57,346 nucleotides of DNA, taken from contig JANXXK010000175.1 of assembly GCA_025350685.1 (NCBI GenBank), positions 1 through 57,346 of the forward strand. The letters run 5' to 3'. The notes under the pieces were generated by a model, which was given only the letters and a program-made list of their open reading frames with translations, searched no databases and was not told the origin of the DNA. The translations under genes were made by a program, and so were the position numbers. This stretch comes from Alphaproteobacteria bacterium. GTDB taxonomy: Bacteria > Pseudomonadota > Alphaproteobacteria > Caulobacterales > Caulobacteraceae. Numbering within the stretch: position 1 is the stretch's first letter; every line of letters starts with the position of its first letter. Below, one piece after another: positions 16,747-27,035 of the stretch.

Positions 16747-18350
16747 AGCTTGGCTTCCGGCAGGGTGAGAATGAAGAGGGCGCCGGCCACCTTGCCGGCG
16801 GCGCCCAAGCGGTTCTCGGCATGCAAGGTCCCGCCGTGCGCCTCGGCGATCTGGCGGGCGATGGAGAGGCCCAGGCCCGAGTTGCCGCCGAAGGCCGCGC
16901 CCTTGGGCCGGGCGGTGTAGAAGCGCGCGAACACCGTTTCCAGGTTCTCCGGCGGGATGCCGGGCCCGGCGTCGGCCACGGTGACGATCACCTGGTCACG
17001 CACCCGAAGCAGGGTGAGGGCCACCTCGCCGCCGGGCGGGCTGAACGAGCGGGCGTTGTCGATCAGGTTGCGGAACACCTGGCCGAGCGGGCCTTCGCGG
17101 CCCTCCACCCTGACCGGCTCCAGACCGCCGGGCGGCTTGTAGGCCACCGCCACGTCGCCCTTCCTGGTGGTGGCCTGGTAGAGGCCGACGATGTCGCCGA
17201 TCAGCCGCTCCAGGTCGACCACCCGCGGTTCGTCGCGCGACAGCTCGGCGTCCAGCCGCGAGGCGTTGGAGATGTCGGTGACCAGCCGGTCGAGCCGCTG
17301 GACGTCGTTCTTCAGAATGCCGAGCAGCCGGTCGCGAGCGGCCGGGTCGGTGATCAAGTCGAGGGTCTCGACAGCCGAGCGCAGGGAAGTCAGCGGGTTC
17401 TTGATCTCGTGGGCCACGTCGGCGGCGAAGCTTTCGATGGCGTCCATCCGTTCCGACAGCGACTGGGTCATCGCCTCCAGGCTGCGGGTGAGGTCGCCGA
17501 GCTCGTCATCGCGTTTCGCGAGGTCGGGCAGCGTTATGGCGCGAGCTCCGGCCAGCCGCACGCGGTCGGCGGCGCGGGCCAGGCGGCGCACCGGCTGGGC
17601 GATCAGCTGGGTCAGCAGCAGCGAGGAGGCCAGAGTGACGGCGATGGCGATCAGGATGAACGGGACCAGCGCCATCCGCTCCCGCGCGATGATCTCGTCG
17701 ACGTCGTTGGCTTCCAGGGTGAGCACGCCCAGCACCTGTTGAACGTGCTGGATCGGAATCGACACCGAGACGACACGGCGGCCGTCCTCGCGGCGGCGCA
17801 TATTCGCCCAGTGCTGGCCGCCCAGCGCGTGCATGACTTCGGCGCGGAGCGCCGTGCGGGCCTCCTTTCCGGTGGCCGAGGAGGGCTCGGCGGGGTCGGC
17901 GTGGGCGCCGCGCTGGTCGCGCCGGCGGGCCGGCGGCAGGGCCCGGGACTCCACCCGGTCGGCAATCCATTCGGAATCGGCCACCACCAGGCCCTGGGCG
18001 TCGAACAGCCGCGCGCGCTGGGTCTTGGGGCTGGCGAGGATCTGCAGGATGTCGCCGGCGTCGCTGGGGTTCATCGCCGGGGCCGGGTCGCCGACGGTCG
18101 CCACCCGGTCGATCAGGGTGGCCATCAGCTCGCCCTGGGTGGTCAGGCTGTCGATCCGCGCGTTGACCAGCCCGCGGCGCAGTTCGTTGAGCACCAGGGA
18201 GCCGGCGATCAAGATCGCCAGCCCCAGCACGTTCAGCGCGATGATCAGCCGGCCGAGCCGGGTGCCCGGCAGCCAGCGCAGCCACGACGGCCTCCGCTCG
18301 GGGACCCCCGGCTGCGGATCAGGTTTCGCGGTATCGGTAGCCGACGCCAT
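16743..18350 (-). CDS. chvG: ChvG-type sensor histidine kinase
   Basis: This 535-residue membrane kinase is the sensor of the ChvG/ChvI (ExoS/ChvI) system for envelope stress and acid in alphaproteobacteria. It has a first membrane segment ([20 protein letters not shown]), a periplasmic domain of roughly 200 residues, a second segment ([20 protein letters not shown]), HAMP, the phospho-accepting histidine in [20 protein letters not shown], and ATP-binding motifs [16 protein letters not shown] and [16 protein letters not shown]. The chosen start at 18350 overlaps the end of chvI by 32 bases; a start further upstream would overlap more. No ribosome site is obvious. Confidence 0.93.
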   Translation of the reverse strand: MASATDTAKPDPQPGVPERRPSWLRWLPGTRLGRLIIALNVLGLAILIAGSLVLNELRRGLVNARIDSLTTQGELMATLIDRVATVGDPAPAMNPSDAGDILQILASPKTQRARLFDAQGLVVADSEWIADRVESRALPPARRRDQRGAHADPAEPSSATGKEARTALRAEVMHALGGQHWANMRRREDGRRVVSVSIPIQHVQQVLGVLTLEANDVDEIIARERMALVPFILIAIAVTLASSLLLTQLIAQPVRRLARAADRVRLAGARAITLPDLAKRDDELGDLTRSLEAMTQSLSERMDAIESFAADVAHEIKNPLTSLRSAVETLDLITDPAARDRLLGILKNDVQRLDRLVTDISNASRLDAELSRDEPRVVDLERLIGDIVGLYQATTRKGDVAVAYKPPGGLEPVRVEGREGPLGQVFRNLIDNARSFSPPGGEVALTLLRVRDQVIVTVADAGPGIPPENLETVFARFYTARPKGAAFGGNSGLGLSIARQIAEAHGGTLHAENRLGAAGKVAGALFILTLPEAKL

Positions 18351-19029
18351 AGAGGGTTTCGATCGCGTCGAACTCGGGGTCCACGTCACGGAACTTCTTG
18401 CGCATGCGCTTGATGTGGCTGTCGATGGTGCGGTCGTCGACGTAGACCTGATCGTCGTAGGCCGCGTCCATCAGGTTGTCGCGGCTCTTCACGAAGCCGG
18501 GCCGTTGCGCCAGCGATTGCAGCAGCAGGAACTCGGTGACGGTCAGCTTCACCGGCTTGCCCTCCCAAAGGCAGTCGTGGCGGGCGGGGTCGAGGGTCAG
18601 CTTGCCGCGCTTGATGGCGCGAGCGCCCGCATCGGCGCCCGGGGCGCCGCCCGGCTCCTCGCCCTCGATGCCGGCGCGGCGCAGCACCGCCTTCACCCGC
18701 TCGATCAGGAGGCGCTGGCTGAACGGCTTGTGGATGTAGTCGTCGGCGCCGAGGTTGAAGCCGAGGATCTCATCGATCTCCTCGTCCTTGGAGGTGAGGA
18801 TGATCACCGGCATGTCGGAGGTCCGGCGCAGGCGGCGCAGCACCTCCATGCCGTCCATGCGCGGCATCTTCACGTCCAGGATGGCCAGGTCCGGCGGGTC
18901 GCTCTCCAGGGCGGCCAGGCCCGCGGCGCCGTCGAAATAGGCCTTCACGGCGTGGCCGTGGCTTTCCAGCGCCAGGCTGACCGACGTGACGATGTTCTCG
19001 TCGTCATCCACCAGGGTGATCTTGGCCAT
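18319..19029 (-). CDS. chvI: ChvI-type response regulator
   Basis: This 236-residue OmpR-family regulator has the acidic pocket [18 protein letters not shown], the phosphorylated aspartate in [17 protein letters not shown], the KPF lysine in [17 protein letters not shown], and a winged-helix domain ending [33 protein letters not shown]. It belongs with ChvG, which is encoded directly downstream. The start at 19029 matches homologues ([13 protein letters not shown]); the longer open frame adds 28 residues with no family character. In Caulobacter the PEP carboxykinase gene usually stands across from chvI; here an unrelated gene takes that place. Confidence 0.95.
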   Translation of the reverse strand: MAKITLVDDDENIVTSVSLALESHGHAVKAYFDGAAGLAALESDPPDLAILDVKMPRMDGMEVLRRLRRTSDMPVIILTSKDEEIDEILGFNLGADDYIHKPFSQRLLIERVKAVLRRAGIEGEEPGGAPGADAGARAIKRGKLTLDPARHDCLWEGKPVKLTVTEFLLLQSLAQRPGFVKSRDNLMDAAYDDQVYVDDRTIDSHIKRMRKKFRDVDPEFDAIETLYGVGYRYRET

Positions 19030-19184
19030 ATCGGTAAATCGGTCTCCGTAAGACGGGTGGAAGCTAGTCGCCCTACAGCGTGGCCTCAATGGGGCGTGTT
19101 TGGGGGCGCCCACAAGCTCAAACAGTCGCGGTCAATCAGAGCTTAAAGCTTCGCCGTTAGCCTCGGTTGCACGTGGAGGGCTTG

Positions 19185-20894
19185 ATGTCCGGCGAAGCTG
19201 TGCATTTCGAAGTGTTTATCCGGCGCTATCCGGGCTCGTCCTGGACGCTGAACATGGCGACCGAGTACCGGACCGCGGCGCTGGACGAGGCCAAGGAGTT
19301 GGTGGCGCGTGGCGGCGCGGCGGCGGCGCGGGTTACCCGCGAGAGCCTCGATCCGGACTCCGGCGAGTTCCATTCCCTGACCATCCTGTCGATCGGCGTG
19401 GCCGAGGCGCCGCGCAAGGTGAAGGCGCCGGAGCCCACCGAGCCGCTCTGCGTCTCGCCGCAGGACCTCTACACCTGCCACGCCCGCGACCGGATCGGCC
19501 GGCTGCTGGAGGTCTGGCTGGAGCGCCAGGCCGCGACGCCCTTCGAACTGCTGCACCGGCCCGACCTGGTGGAAGCTCTGGAAGCCTCCAGCATCGAGAT
19601 CCAGAACGCGGTACACAAGATCGCCGTGCCGGAAGCCCATTCCCGCGGCGGCTCGATCGCCGAGATGACCAAGACCTTCAAGAGCCTCGCTGACCGCGCC
19701 GTCGAGCGGCTGATGCGCGACGCCAGGAGGGGGCTGCCGACCGCTTCGCCGGAGACCTTCGCCAAGCTGGCCAACCAGTTCGTCAAGGACCCCGACGGCC
19801 CCTACCGCCTGGGCTGCGCCGTGGCCCAGAGCCTGAAGCCGGCGACCAGCTGGAGCGAGAAGGTGGGGTTGCTGCTCGACCTGGCCGACGCCGCACCCGA
19901 TCCGGGGGCGGGCCGCAAACTGGCGCTCACCGTGCTGGCCGAGCCGCTGGAAGAGATCGTCCGCTGCAAGAAGGGCCTCGATCACATCATCGGCGGCGGC
20001 CTGGACCTGGGCGCGCGGCTGGCGGCGATGAGCCGGCTGGCCGCCGCCGAAGTAATCGACCGGCTGGTCAAGGTGGAGCCCTCGGTCGCCAAGGTGACGC
20101 CGGACCTGTCGCCGCGCGCCAAGCGGCTGGCCCATTGGCTGCAGGCCGAGGAGCTGACCAGCGTGCGCGCCGCCATCGGCCAGCGCATCCTCGCCGATCT
20201 CTCTGGCCCGCGACGCCTCAGGCCCACCGATCCGGCGGGCGAGATCGACGTGATCCGTGGTCTGGCCATGTCGCTGACGGCCGCCGCCGGCAAGCTCTTG
20301 CCGCTCGACGACGTGCAGGCGGCCTTTTCGGCGCGTTCGAAGATGCTGGTCACACGAGATTTCGTGGAGACCTACCTGGGCGACGACAACACCGCCCATG
20401 CCGAGGCCGAAGCGCTGATCTGGCTCACTGAGAACATCATCGGCGGCGGGTCCAAGCGCGACGCCGGCCGCTGGCTGGAGAGCCTGGTGTTCAGCCTGCG
20501 CTTCGAGACGGAATACCGCCGGTCGGAGACCCCGGTGTCGCTGCGCCTGCAGCAGCTCGCCCGACTGCAGAAGTCGGCCGCCCGCTGCGGCCTGGTGGAA
20601 GAGAACTACAAGCCCCTGCAGGCCAAGCTCGGCGAGCTGGGCGGCCAGGTGGAGGCTGACACCAAGTTCGTGGGCCAGATGATGAAGTCGGGCGCGCCGG
20701 CGCTGAACCGGCTGACCATGCTGTTGAAACTGGCCTGCGGTGAGACCGCCCCCCTGGGTCCGGCGGCGGACCGCGCGCGCACCGAGGCCCTGGCGCTGGC
20801 CCGCAACGACGCCACCCGCGCCGAGCTCTCCGGCGCCCCGGAGCGGCTGGATGCGATCCGGGACCTGTTGAGACACGCGGCGCTGGCGGCCTAG
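19185..20894 (+). CDS. Conserved-looking protein of unknown function, 569 residues
   Basis: I do not recognise this protein. It is 569 residues, without signal peptide or membrane segments, and is rich in alpha-helix. The first 90 residues look like a small separate domain (VHFEVFIRRYPGSSWTLNMA, then ALDEAKELVARGG); the rest is a long run of helices with repeats reminiscent of HEAT-like or DUF2336-type proteins (TPETFAKLANQFVKD, GRWLESLVFSLRFETEYRRS). Its composition and codon use match the neighbours, so there is no sign of recent transfer. The start at 19185 has GGAGGG eight bases upstream. It is divergent from chvI, with 155 bases between, so shared regulation is possible. Confidence 0.8.
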   Translation: MSGEAVHFEVFIRRYPGSSWTLNMATEYRTAALDEAKELVARGGAAAARVTRESLDPDSGEFHSLTILSIGVAEAPRKVKAPEPTEPLCVSPQDLYTCHARDRIGRLLEVWLERQAATPFELLHRPDLVEALEASSIEIQNAVHKIAVPEAHSRGGSIAEMTKTFKSLADRAVERLMRDARRGLPTASPETFAKLANQFVKDPDGPYRLGCAVAQSLKPATSWSEKVGLLLDLADAAPDPGAGRKLALTVLAEPLEEIVRCKKGLDHIIGGGLDLGARLAAMSRLAAAEVIDRLVKVEPSVAKVTPDLSPRAKRLAHWLQAEELTSVRAAIGQRILADLSGPRRLRPTDPAGEIDVIRGLAMSLTAAAGKLLPLDDVQAAFSARSKMLVTRDFVETYLGDDNTAHAEAEALIWLTENIIGGGSKRDAGRWLESLVFSLRFETEYRRSETPVSLRLQQLARLQKSAARCGLVEENYKPLQAKLGELGGQVEADTKFVGQMMKSGAPALNRLTMLLKLACGETAPLGPAADRARTEALALARNDATRAELSGAPERLDAIRDLLRHAALAA

Positions 20895-22078
20895 AGCCCG
20901 AGGACGGCCTTCAGGGCTTCTGCGACGCGCTCGACGTCGCCATCGGCCATGGCCGGAAAGAGCGGCAGCGATAGGCAGCGGGCGTACCAGGCCTCGGCGC
21001 CGGGAAGGTGCAGGTCGCCGTAGCGGGCTCGGTAGTAGGGCTGGCGGTGGACGGGGATGTAGTGGACCTGGGAGCCGACGCCGCGGGCGCGCAGGGCCTC
21101 GACGAGCTGGCGGCGGGTGATCCCGGCGGCCTCGAAATCGACCAGCACGCACATCAGGTGCAGAACCGGGTCGCTCCAGGGGGGCTGGGCGGCGATGCGG
21201 ACCAGGGGCGCGAGGGGCGCGAGCGCGGTCTCATAGGCCTTGGCGAGCGCGCGCCGGCGGGCCACGAAGCGGTCGAGCTTGGCGAGCTGGGAGAGGCCGA
21301 GCGCACAGAGAATGTCGGGGAGGCGGTAGTTGAAGCCCGGCTCCGGCATCTCGTACCACCAGGGATCGGCGCCCTCTTCTGAAGACTCGGCCGGCCGGAT
21401 CATGCCGTGACTGCGCATGACCCGCAGGCGCTCGGCCAGACCCGCGTCGTTGGTGGTGACCATGCCGCCTTCGCCGGTGGCGATGGTCTTGACCGGGTGG
21501 AAGGAGAAGGTGGCCATGGCCGAGTGGCGCGCGTCGCCGGCCCGTTCAGTGACATTGCCGTAGGTCATGGTCGTGCCGAGCGCGTGGGGCGCGTCCTCGA
21601 CCATTACCGCGCCTGCGTCTGCGGCGAGGGCGCCCAGGCCCGGCAGGTCGGCGACGTCACCGCGCAGGTGGACCGGCAGGACCGCGCGCAGCCTGCGGTC
21701 GCCGACGCGTTTCAGGGCGTCAGCGAGGGTGTCGGGGGTCATCAGGCCACTGTCGGGGTCGACGTCGGCGAACACCACCTCGGCGCCGACATAGCGGGCG
21801 CAGTTGGCGGTGGCGAGGAAGGTGATCGAGGGGACGATGGTCACCTCGCCCGGCTGCACGTCCAGCGCCAGCATGGCCAGGTGCAGGGCCGCGGTGCCGT
21901 TGGCGCAGGCCACCGCGTGGCGGGCGCCGACCCGCTCGGCGAAGGCGGTCTCGAAGCGCTCGACCAATGGGCCGGTGGTCAGGAAGTCGGCGCGCAGGGC
22001 GGCAGTCACCGCGGCGATGTCGTCGTCTTCGATGGTCTGGCGGCCATAGGGGAGGATCGCGGGCGGAGGTTTTGGCAA
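20891..22078 (-). CDS. pseC: UDP-4-amino-4,6-dideoxy-N-acetylaltrosamine transaminase (PseC/FlmB)
   Basis: This PLP-dependent DegT/DnrJ/EryC1 aminotransferase performs the second step of pseudaminic acid synthesis. It is 395 residues. Family features include the opening PYGRQTIEDDDIAAVTAALR, the cofactor region VEDAPHALGTTM, and the Schiff-base lysine in FSFHPVKTIATGEGGMVTTN. The C-terminal GVGSQVHYIPVHRQPYYR is typical of PseC. Its start lies one base after the pseB stop, so the two form an operon. In Caulobacter the pair is flmA-flmB and is needed for flagellin modification. It converges with the 569-residue unknown gene through a shared CTAG. Confidence 0.93.
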   Translation of the reverse strand: MPKPPPAILPYGRQTIEDDDIAAVTAALRADFLTTGPLVERFETAFAERVGARHAVACANGTAALHLAMLALDVQPGEVTIVPSITFLATANCARYVGAEVVFADVDPDSGLMTPDTLADALKRVGDRRLRAVLPVHLRGDVADLPGLGALAADAGAVMVEDAPHALGTTMTYGNVTERAGDARHSAMATFSFHPVKTIATGEGGMVTTNDAGLAERLRVMRSHGMIRPAESSEEGADPWWYEMPEPGFNYRLPDILCALGLSQLAKLDRFVARRRALAKAYETALAPLAPLVRIAAQPPWSDPVLHLMCVLVDFEAAGITRRQLVEALRARGVGSQVHYIPVHRQPYYRARYGDLHLPGAEAWYARCLSLPLFPAMADGDVERVAEALKAVLGL

Positions 22079-22079
22079 T

Positions 22080-23147
<1,068 letters not shown>

Positions 23148-23224
23148 CTAGTGCTATGGTCAGGCCCCTTGTGGCGCCGTCCGCGTAAAGAAGGCGCTAA
23201 CCATAAATCAGATAGACCGGGGCC

Positions 23225-23635
23225 ATGAGACGCCGCCGCTTCCTGGGCCTGATCGCAGGCGCCGCCCTGCCGGCGATGCTCTGCGCCGAGCCGGCGCAGG
23301 CGGAGGGCGATGCGAAGAAGAAAACCGGCGGCGCGAACTTCGTCGCATTCAACACCCTCACCGGAACGATCAACCGCGGCGCCGGCCGACGTGGCGTACT
23401 GACCGTCGACGTCGGGCTGGACGTGCCGGACGGCAAGCTGCGCGAACTGGCCAACCAAGTGCTGCCGCGGCTGCGGGCCGCCTATGTCCAGGCGGTGCTG
23501 ACCTATGCTGCGGGTCTGACCTCCGAGGCGCCGCCCAACCCCGACGTGATCGCCCAGGCCCTGCAGCGGCAGACCGACCTGGTGCTGGGCCGCCCCGGGG
23601 CGAAGCTGCTGCTGGGCGCGGTGGTGATGAACTAG
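23225..23635 (+). CDS. Small Tat-type exported protein of unknown function
   Basis: This 136-residue protein has a clear export leader, MRRRRFLGLIAGAALPAMLC, which looks like a Tat signal or a short Sec signal and ends near AQAE. The mature part of about 110 residues has no motif I recognise; it contains one predicted strand pair (NTLTGTINRGAGRRGVLTVD) and a helical C-terminus. It is divergent from pseB with 95 bases between, so a role near the flagellar surface is possible but unproven. Confidence 0.75.
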   Translation: MRRRRFLGLIAGAALPAMLCAEPAQAEGDAKKKTGGANFVAFNTLTGTINRGAGRRGVLTVDVGLDVPDGKLRELANQVLPRLRAAYVQAVLTYAAGLTSEAPPNPDVIAQALQRQTDLVLGRPGAKLLLGAVVMN

Positions 23636-23643
23636 GGGCGCCA

Positions 23644-23692
23644 GACCCTGTCCCGGCTGACTTGAGTCAAGTCAGCCGGGATGAACAGGGTC
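23644..23692. repeat. Two-tier palindrome in a convergent intergenic region
   Basis: An outer pair GACCCTGT (23644-23651) and ACAGGGTC (23685-23692) encloses a perfect inner palindrome. The inner arms run 23652-23665 and 23667-23680, 14 bases each, around a single central base. It lies between two convergent genes and could act as a terminator for both strands. There is no T run. Confidence 0.7.
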
Positions 23693-23706
23693 GTCGCCTA
23701 TGTCTG

Positions 23707-23774
23707 GAGCCCTTCTCGTCCACTCACGATGATCCATCGTAAGCGGGAAGGGCTCTAGGTCCTCCCCGAGGGAG
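23707..23774. repeat. Second nested palindrome and short GC hairpin
   Basis: GAGCCCTTC (23707-23715) pairs with GAAGGGCTC (23747-23755) and encloses ACGATG/CATCGT (23726-23731 with 23735-23740). A further hairpin CTCCC/GGGAG lies at 23762-23774. The end GAAGGGCTCTAGG resembles the elements near 37650 and 44820. Probably an intergenic repeat family with terminator function. Confidence 0.55.
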
Positions 23775-23782
23775 AGTCTTTC

Positions 23783-24073
23783 TCAGCCCGCCGCAGCGTC
23801 CATGAACGTGGCCAGTCTAACATCCAACTCCGTCACGCCATCCGCGTCATGGGTGGCGAGCGTGACCTCGACTCGGTTGTAGACGTTGAACCACTCCGGG
23901 TGATGGTCAAGCTTGTCGGCCATCAGGGCGACGCGGGTCATGAAGCCGAACGCGGCGTTGAAATCGTTGAAGCGGAAGGTGCGGGTGATCGCGTCGCGGG
24001 GCCCCTCGACAGCCGCCCAGCCCGGCAGGCGCTTCAGCGCCTCGGCGGCGCCGATTTTCGGCGGGCGGCTCAT
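23783..24073 (-). CDS. phhB: 4a-hydroxytetrahydrobiopterin dehydratase (PCD/DCoH)
   Basis: This 96-residue protein is pterin-4a-carbinolamine dehydratase, which restores the oxidised pterin cofactor after aromatic amino acid hydroxylation; the family can also serve molybdopterin-related chemistry. The active-site histidine motif is in [20 protein letters not shown], and [20 protein letters not shown] is the conserved helix region. Its start overlaps the stop of the HAD hydrolase gene by four bases. No phenylalanine hydroxylase gene is in the window. Confidence 0.93.
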   Translation of the reverse strand: MSRPPKIGAAEALKRLPGWAAVEGPRDAITRTFRFNDFNAAFGFMTRVALMADKLDHHPEWFNVYNRVEVTLATHDADGVTELDVRLATFMDAAAG

Positions 24074-24726
24074 GCGAAGTCGAGCCCGGTGACAGCGGCG
24101 AGATCGGCGAGCGTCTGGTCGACGTCGACCACCTTGATGGCAGTCATGCCCAGTCCCGCGGCCGGCTTGCAGTTGATGCCCAGGTCGTCGAGGTAGAGGC
24201 AGGTCTGCGGCTGCACAGCCAGCAGGTCACACATCATCAGGTAGATGCGCGGGTCGGGCTTGCGCACGCCAGCCTTGGAGCTTTCGATGATCGCGTCGAA
24301 CAGCGGCATGACCTGGCCCATGGCCCCGGCGGCGCGCTGGGCTTCCCCCTGACCGGGGCTGTGCTCGGAGACCACGTTGTTGGTGATGCAGCCCACCTTG
24401 AAATGGGCTTTGCAGGCCTTGAGCGCGGCGACCATCTGCGGGCGCAGCTCGCCGGAGAGCTTCGGCAGCACCTCGGCGCCGCGCAGGGGGTGGCCGAGCG
24501 CGGTGGATTCGGCGAGGAACAGGGTGTCGAAGCCGGCGGCGTCGATCTCGTTGCGCTCGAACAGGGCCCAGGCGTTGGCGTCCGGGTTGGTGGAATTGAT
24601 CCGGCGGATCAGGTCCCTGGGCAGGCCCTTCTCGGCCTCGAGGCGGTTGAAGGCCTCGAACGGGGAGGAAGTGAACACCCCGCCGAAGTCCCAGATCACC
24701 GCCTCGATCGCTGTATTGGCCGCCAT
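24070..24726 (-). CDS. HAD-family hydrolase (ACAD10/epoxide-hydrolase N-domain type)
   Basis: This 218-residue haloacid dehalogenase-like hydrolase has the nucleophile region [20 protein letters not shown], where the DxG form places it in the subfamily related to the N-terminal domains of ACAD10 and soluble epoxide hydrolase. Further HAD motifs are CITNNV (motif II), the lysine in [14 protein letters not shown], and [20 protein letters not shown] (motif IV). It probably acts as a small-molecule phosphatase; the substrate is unknown. It is the first gene of a two-gene unit with phhB. Confidence 0.88.
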   Translation of the reverse strand: MAANTAIEAVIWDFGGVFTSSPFEAFNRLEAEKGLPRDLIRRINSTNPDANAWALFERNEIDAAGFDTLFLAESTALGHPLRGAEVLPKLSGELRPQMVAALKACKAHFKVGCITNNVVSEHSPGQGEAQRAAGAMGQVMPLFDAIIESSKAGVRKPDPRIYLMMCDLLAVQPQTCLYLDDLGINCKPAAGLGMTAIKVVDVDQTLADLAAVTGLDFA

Positions 24727-24818
24727 GCCGCCTCCGATAACGCTTTCGCCCAGCGCTCTCGGGGGGTCTAGAGACGCGCGCGCTTCCGTGCAAGTTGGGG
24801 CCGTGCAAGTAAGGGTCG

Positions 24819-25181
24819 ATGCTGCCCTATCGCCTTCCGCGGCCGCTCCGGCTGGCGCTCTACGCCCTGGCTACGGCCATTCTGCTGTACCTGACGCTGG
24901 CGCCCGGCCGCTATCTGCCGAAGGTCAATCTGTGGGACAAGGAGGAGCACGCCATCGCCTGGCTGGTGCTGACCGCCACCGGCCTGATCCTGTCGCCCAA
25001 CCGGCCCCGCGCGATCGCCACCTACGCCTTCGGCCTGGGCGTGTTCGTCGAGGTCGCGCAGTGGGCGATGGGTTTCGGCCGCGACGCCGACTGGCACGAC
25101 GTGGCGGCCGACTCGCTGGGCATCGCGGCGGCCTTCGTCGTCTATTTCCCGATTGTGCTGCTGTGGCCCAAGCCGAAGTGA
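24819..25181 (+). CDS. VanZ-like membrane protein
   Basis: This 120-residue protein has about four membrane segments and the VanZ-like core NLWDKEEHAIAWLVLTATGL, then FVEVAQWAMGFGRDADWHDV with ADSLG, the most conserved part of the family. VanZ-like proteins are small integral membrane proteins of unclear activity, first named from teicoplanin resistance; in most proteobacteria they have nothing to do with resistance. The next gene begins inside its last codons, so the two are translated together. Confidence 0.85.
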   Translation: MLPYRLPRPLRLALYALATAILLYLTLAPGRYLPKVNLWDKEEHAIAWLVLTATGLILSPNRPRAIATYAFGLGVFVEVAQWAMGFGRDADWHDVAADSLGIAAAFVVYFPIVLLWPKPK

Positions 25182-25921
25182 AAGCGCCGTTCCTCTACCT
25201 GGCGACGCCCTGCTACGGCGGGCTGGTCAACATCTATTTCCTGCGTTCTGTGCTGGCGCTGCAGGCGGCCTGCGAGGCGCGAGGCGTCGGCCTGCACGTC
25301 GAGCTCCTGAGCAACGACAAGCAGATCACCCGGGCCCGGGCGCGGCTGGCCGCACGGTTCCTGGCGCACGGACAGGCGACGCACCTGTTGTTCGTCGACG
25401 CCGACATCGGCTTTGAACCGGCCAACGCGTTTCGGCTGTTGGACAGTGGGCTCGACGTCGCCGGTGGGGTCTATCCGCTGAAGACCATCGACTGGGACAA
25501 GGTCCGCGCCGCCGCGCTGGCTGGCGAGGCCGACCTGATGGCCAAGTCGGTGGGCTATGTGATCCGCTTCCTAGCCACGGCTGACCACTCGGTGACGGTC
25601 GAGGAGGGGTTCGCCAAGGCGGCCTATGTGGGCACGGGGTTCCTGATGATAGCGCGTGAGGCGCTGAGCCGGGTCTGCGCGGCGCACCCGGAGCTCACCG
25701 CCGACCTCAGCGATGTGGACCGCGAGTTGACCCGGGCGGCCATGGTGTTCGACACCATGATCGAGCCGCAGACCGGCCAGCACCTGAGCGAGGACTACGC
25801 CTTCTGCCACCGCTGGCGCGACCTGGGCGGGGACATCTGGGCGGACATGGAGAGCCGGCTGACCCACATGGGCCACGCGGCCTATTCGGGCAGCCTGGTC
25901 GAGGCGATGCGGAAGGGCTAG
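25178..25921 (+). CDS. Glycosyltransferase-like protein with DxD motif
   Basis: This protein of about 247 residues resembles GT-A fold glycosyltransferases: LYLATPCYGGLVNIYFLRSV near the start, a DxD nucleotide-sugar/metal motif in LLFVDADIGF, and AYVGTGFLMIAREAL and LSEDYAFCHRWRDLGGDIWA further on, the latter like the acceptor region of many such enzymes. The start is probably the GTG at 25178, which overlaps the VanZ stop as GTGA; another GTG at 25163 would add five residues. Neither has a strong ribosome site, in line with coupling. Donor and acceptor are unknown. Confidence 0.78.
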   Translation: MKAPFLYLATPCYGGLVNIYFLRSVLALQAACEARGVGLHVELLSNDKQITRARARLAARFLAHGQATHLLFVDADIGFEPANAFRLLDSGLDVAGGVYPLKTIDWDKVRAAALAGEADLMAKSVGYVIRFLATADHSVTVEEGFAKAAYVGTGFLMIAREALSRVCAAHPELTADLSDVDRELTRAAMVFDTMIEPQTGQHLSEDYAFCHRWRDLGGDIWADMESRLTHMGHAAYSGSLVEAMRKG

Positions 25922-25930
25922 GCGCCGTGC

Positions 25931-26929
25931 TTAGCCGGCCCTCTTGCGGCGCAGGACCACGCCGTCGGCGTGGCGCGAGGCGGTCACCGGGGCGAAAGCC
26001 TCCAGGCGGCGCAGCACCGCGGCCTCGTCGTCGGTGACCAGGACGCCGGTGAAGCGCAAGGCCGCGGTCTGCGGATCGGCGGCGCGGACCGGGACACCGA
26101 AGCGGCGGGTCAGGTCGCCGGCGACCTCGCTGAGCGGCCGGTCGCGGTAGATAAGCTGCCCGTTGGTCCAGGCGAAGGCCGCGTCCGGCTCGGCGGCGGA
26201 TAGGGTCTGCGCGGACTGGCCCTCGGCATGGGCGAGCTGCTGGCCGACCGCGACGCGCGTCGGCTGCGCCTGCGGCGCATCGACCGGGCGCACCTCGACG
26301 ACGCCGCGGCGGACGGTGAGCGCGACCATGCCCTCACGATGGCGCAGGTTGAACTCGGTGCCGACCACGCGGACCTGGCGGTCGCCGACGGCGATCAGGA
26401 AGGGGCGGGCGGGGTCATGGGTGACGTCGAACACCGCCTCGGCGTCGGCCATGCGGACGCGGCGCGCGTCCCTGTCCAGGCTGATGGAGATCTCGGAGGC
26501 GGCGTTCAACCGGATGTGGGTGCCGTCGGCGAGCGTGATCTGGCGGGTCTGGCCGGGCGCGGTGCGGAAGATCTGCGGCTTGACGTGGGACGCGGGCCAC
26601 AAGCCGACGCCCGCGGCCAGGACCAGGCTGGCGGCCAGGGCGGCCCCGGCGCCGATCCAGGCGCGGCGGTTGGCGTTGACCGCGCGCGGGGCGGCGCTCC
26701 GCATAACCGGACAGTCGCCCAGGTCGCGGACGAGGGTGGCGTTGTCGAGATCGACCCACAGGCGCTCCAGGGCCTCGTAGGCCGAGGCGTGGGCCGGGGC
26801 CGCCTGCAGCCAGCCTTCGAACGCCAACCAGTCGGCGCCGGTGGCCGCGCCGCCCTGCAGGCGCACGAACCAGCTGGCGGCTTCCTCAGCCGCGTGGTCC
26901 CCGCCCGGGATTTCGCGCTCCCCGCTCAT
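25931..26929 (-). CDS. FecR-family anti-sigma/signal transducer
   Basis: This 332-residue FecR-type protein has three parts: an N-terminal cytoplasmic domain (DUF4880-like, AASWFVRLQGGAATGADWLA), one membrane segment near residue 93 (AWIGAGAALAASLVLAAGVG), and a periplasmic FecR domain (RTAPGQTRQITLADGTHIRL, then LNAASEISI) ending in a C-terminal STN-like region. It would pass a signal from an outer-membrane receptor to the FecI-like sigma factor encoded upstream. The start at 26929 is chosen over 26983 because the conserved domain begins there. The gap to fecI is 106 bases. Confidence 0.9.
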   Translation of the reverse strand: MSGEREIPGGDHAAEEAASWFVRLQGGAATGADWLAFEGWLQAAPAHASAYEALERLWVDLDNATLVRDLGDCPVMRSAAPRAVNANRRAWIGAGAALAASLVLAAGVGLWPASHVKPQIFRTAPGQTRQITLADGTHIRLNAASEISISLDRDARRVRMADAEAVFDVTHDPARPFLIAVGDRQVRVVGTEFNLRHREGMVALTVRRGVVEVRPVDAPQAQPTRVAVGQQLAHAEGQSAQTLSAAEPDAAFAWTNGQLIYRDRPLSEVAGDLTRRFGVPVRAADPQTAALRFTGVLVTDDEAAVLRRLEAFAPVTASRHADGVVLRRKRAG

Positions 26930-27035
26930 CGGCTCACTGCCATCGGCCCGGCCCAGATATCGCCGTCGATGAAATGACGCCACGACCCGCGACGCGCCTC
27001 CAAGTTGTTTTCGCCAAGGCTTTTCAAGCGCCCCC

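Noticed and set aside
16821-18413. 530-codon open frame antisense to chvG
   Set aside because: Mirror of a real histidine kinase gene; Arg/Gly/Gln-rich, with no start signal.
24819-25181. Glycopeptide resistance gene vanZ
   Set aside because: VanZ-like proteins are widespread membrane proteins; none of the other van genes is present.
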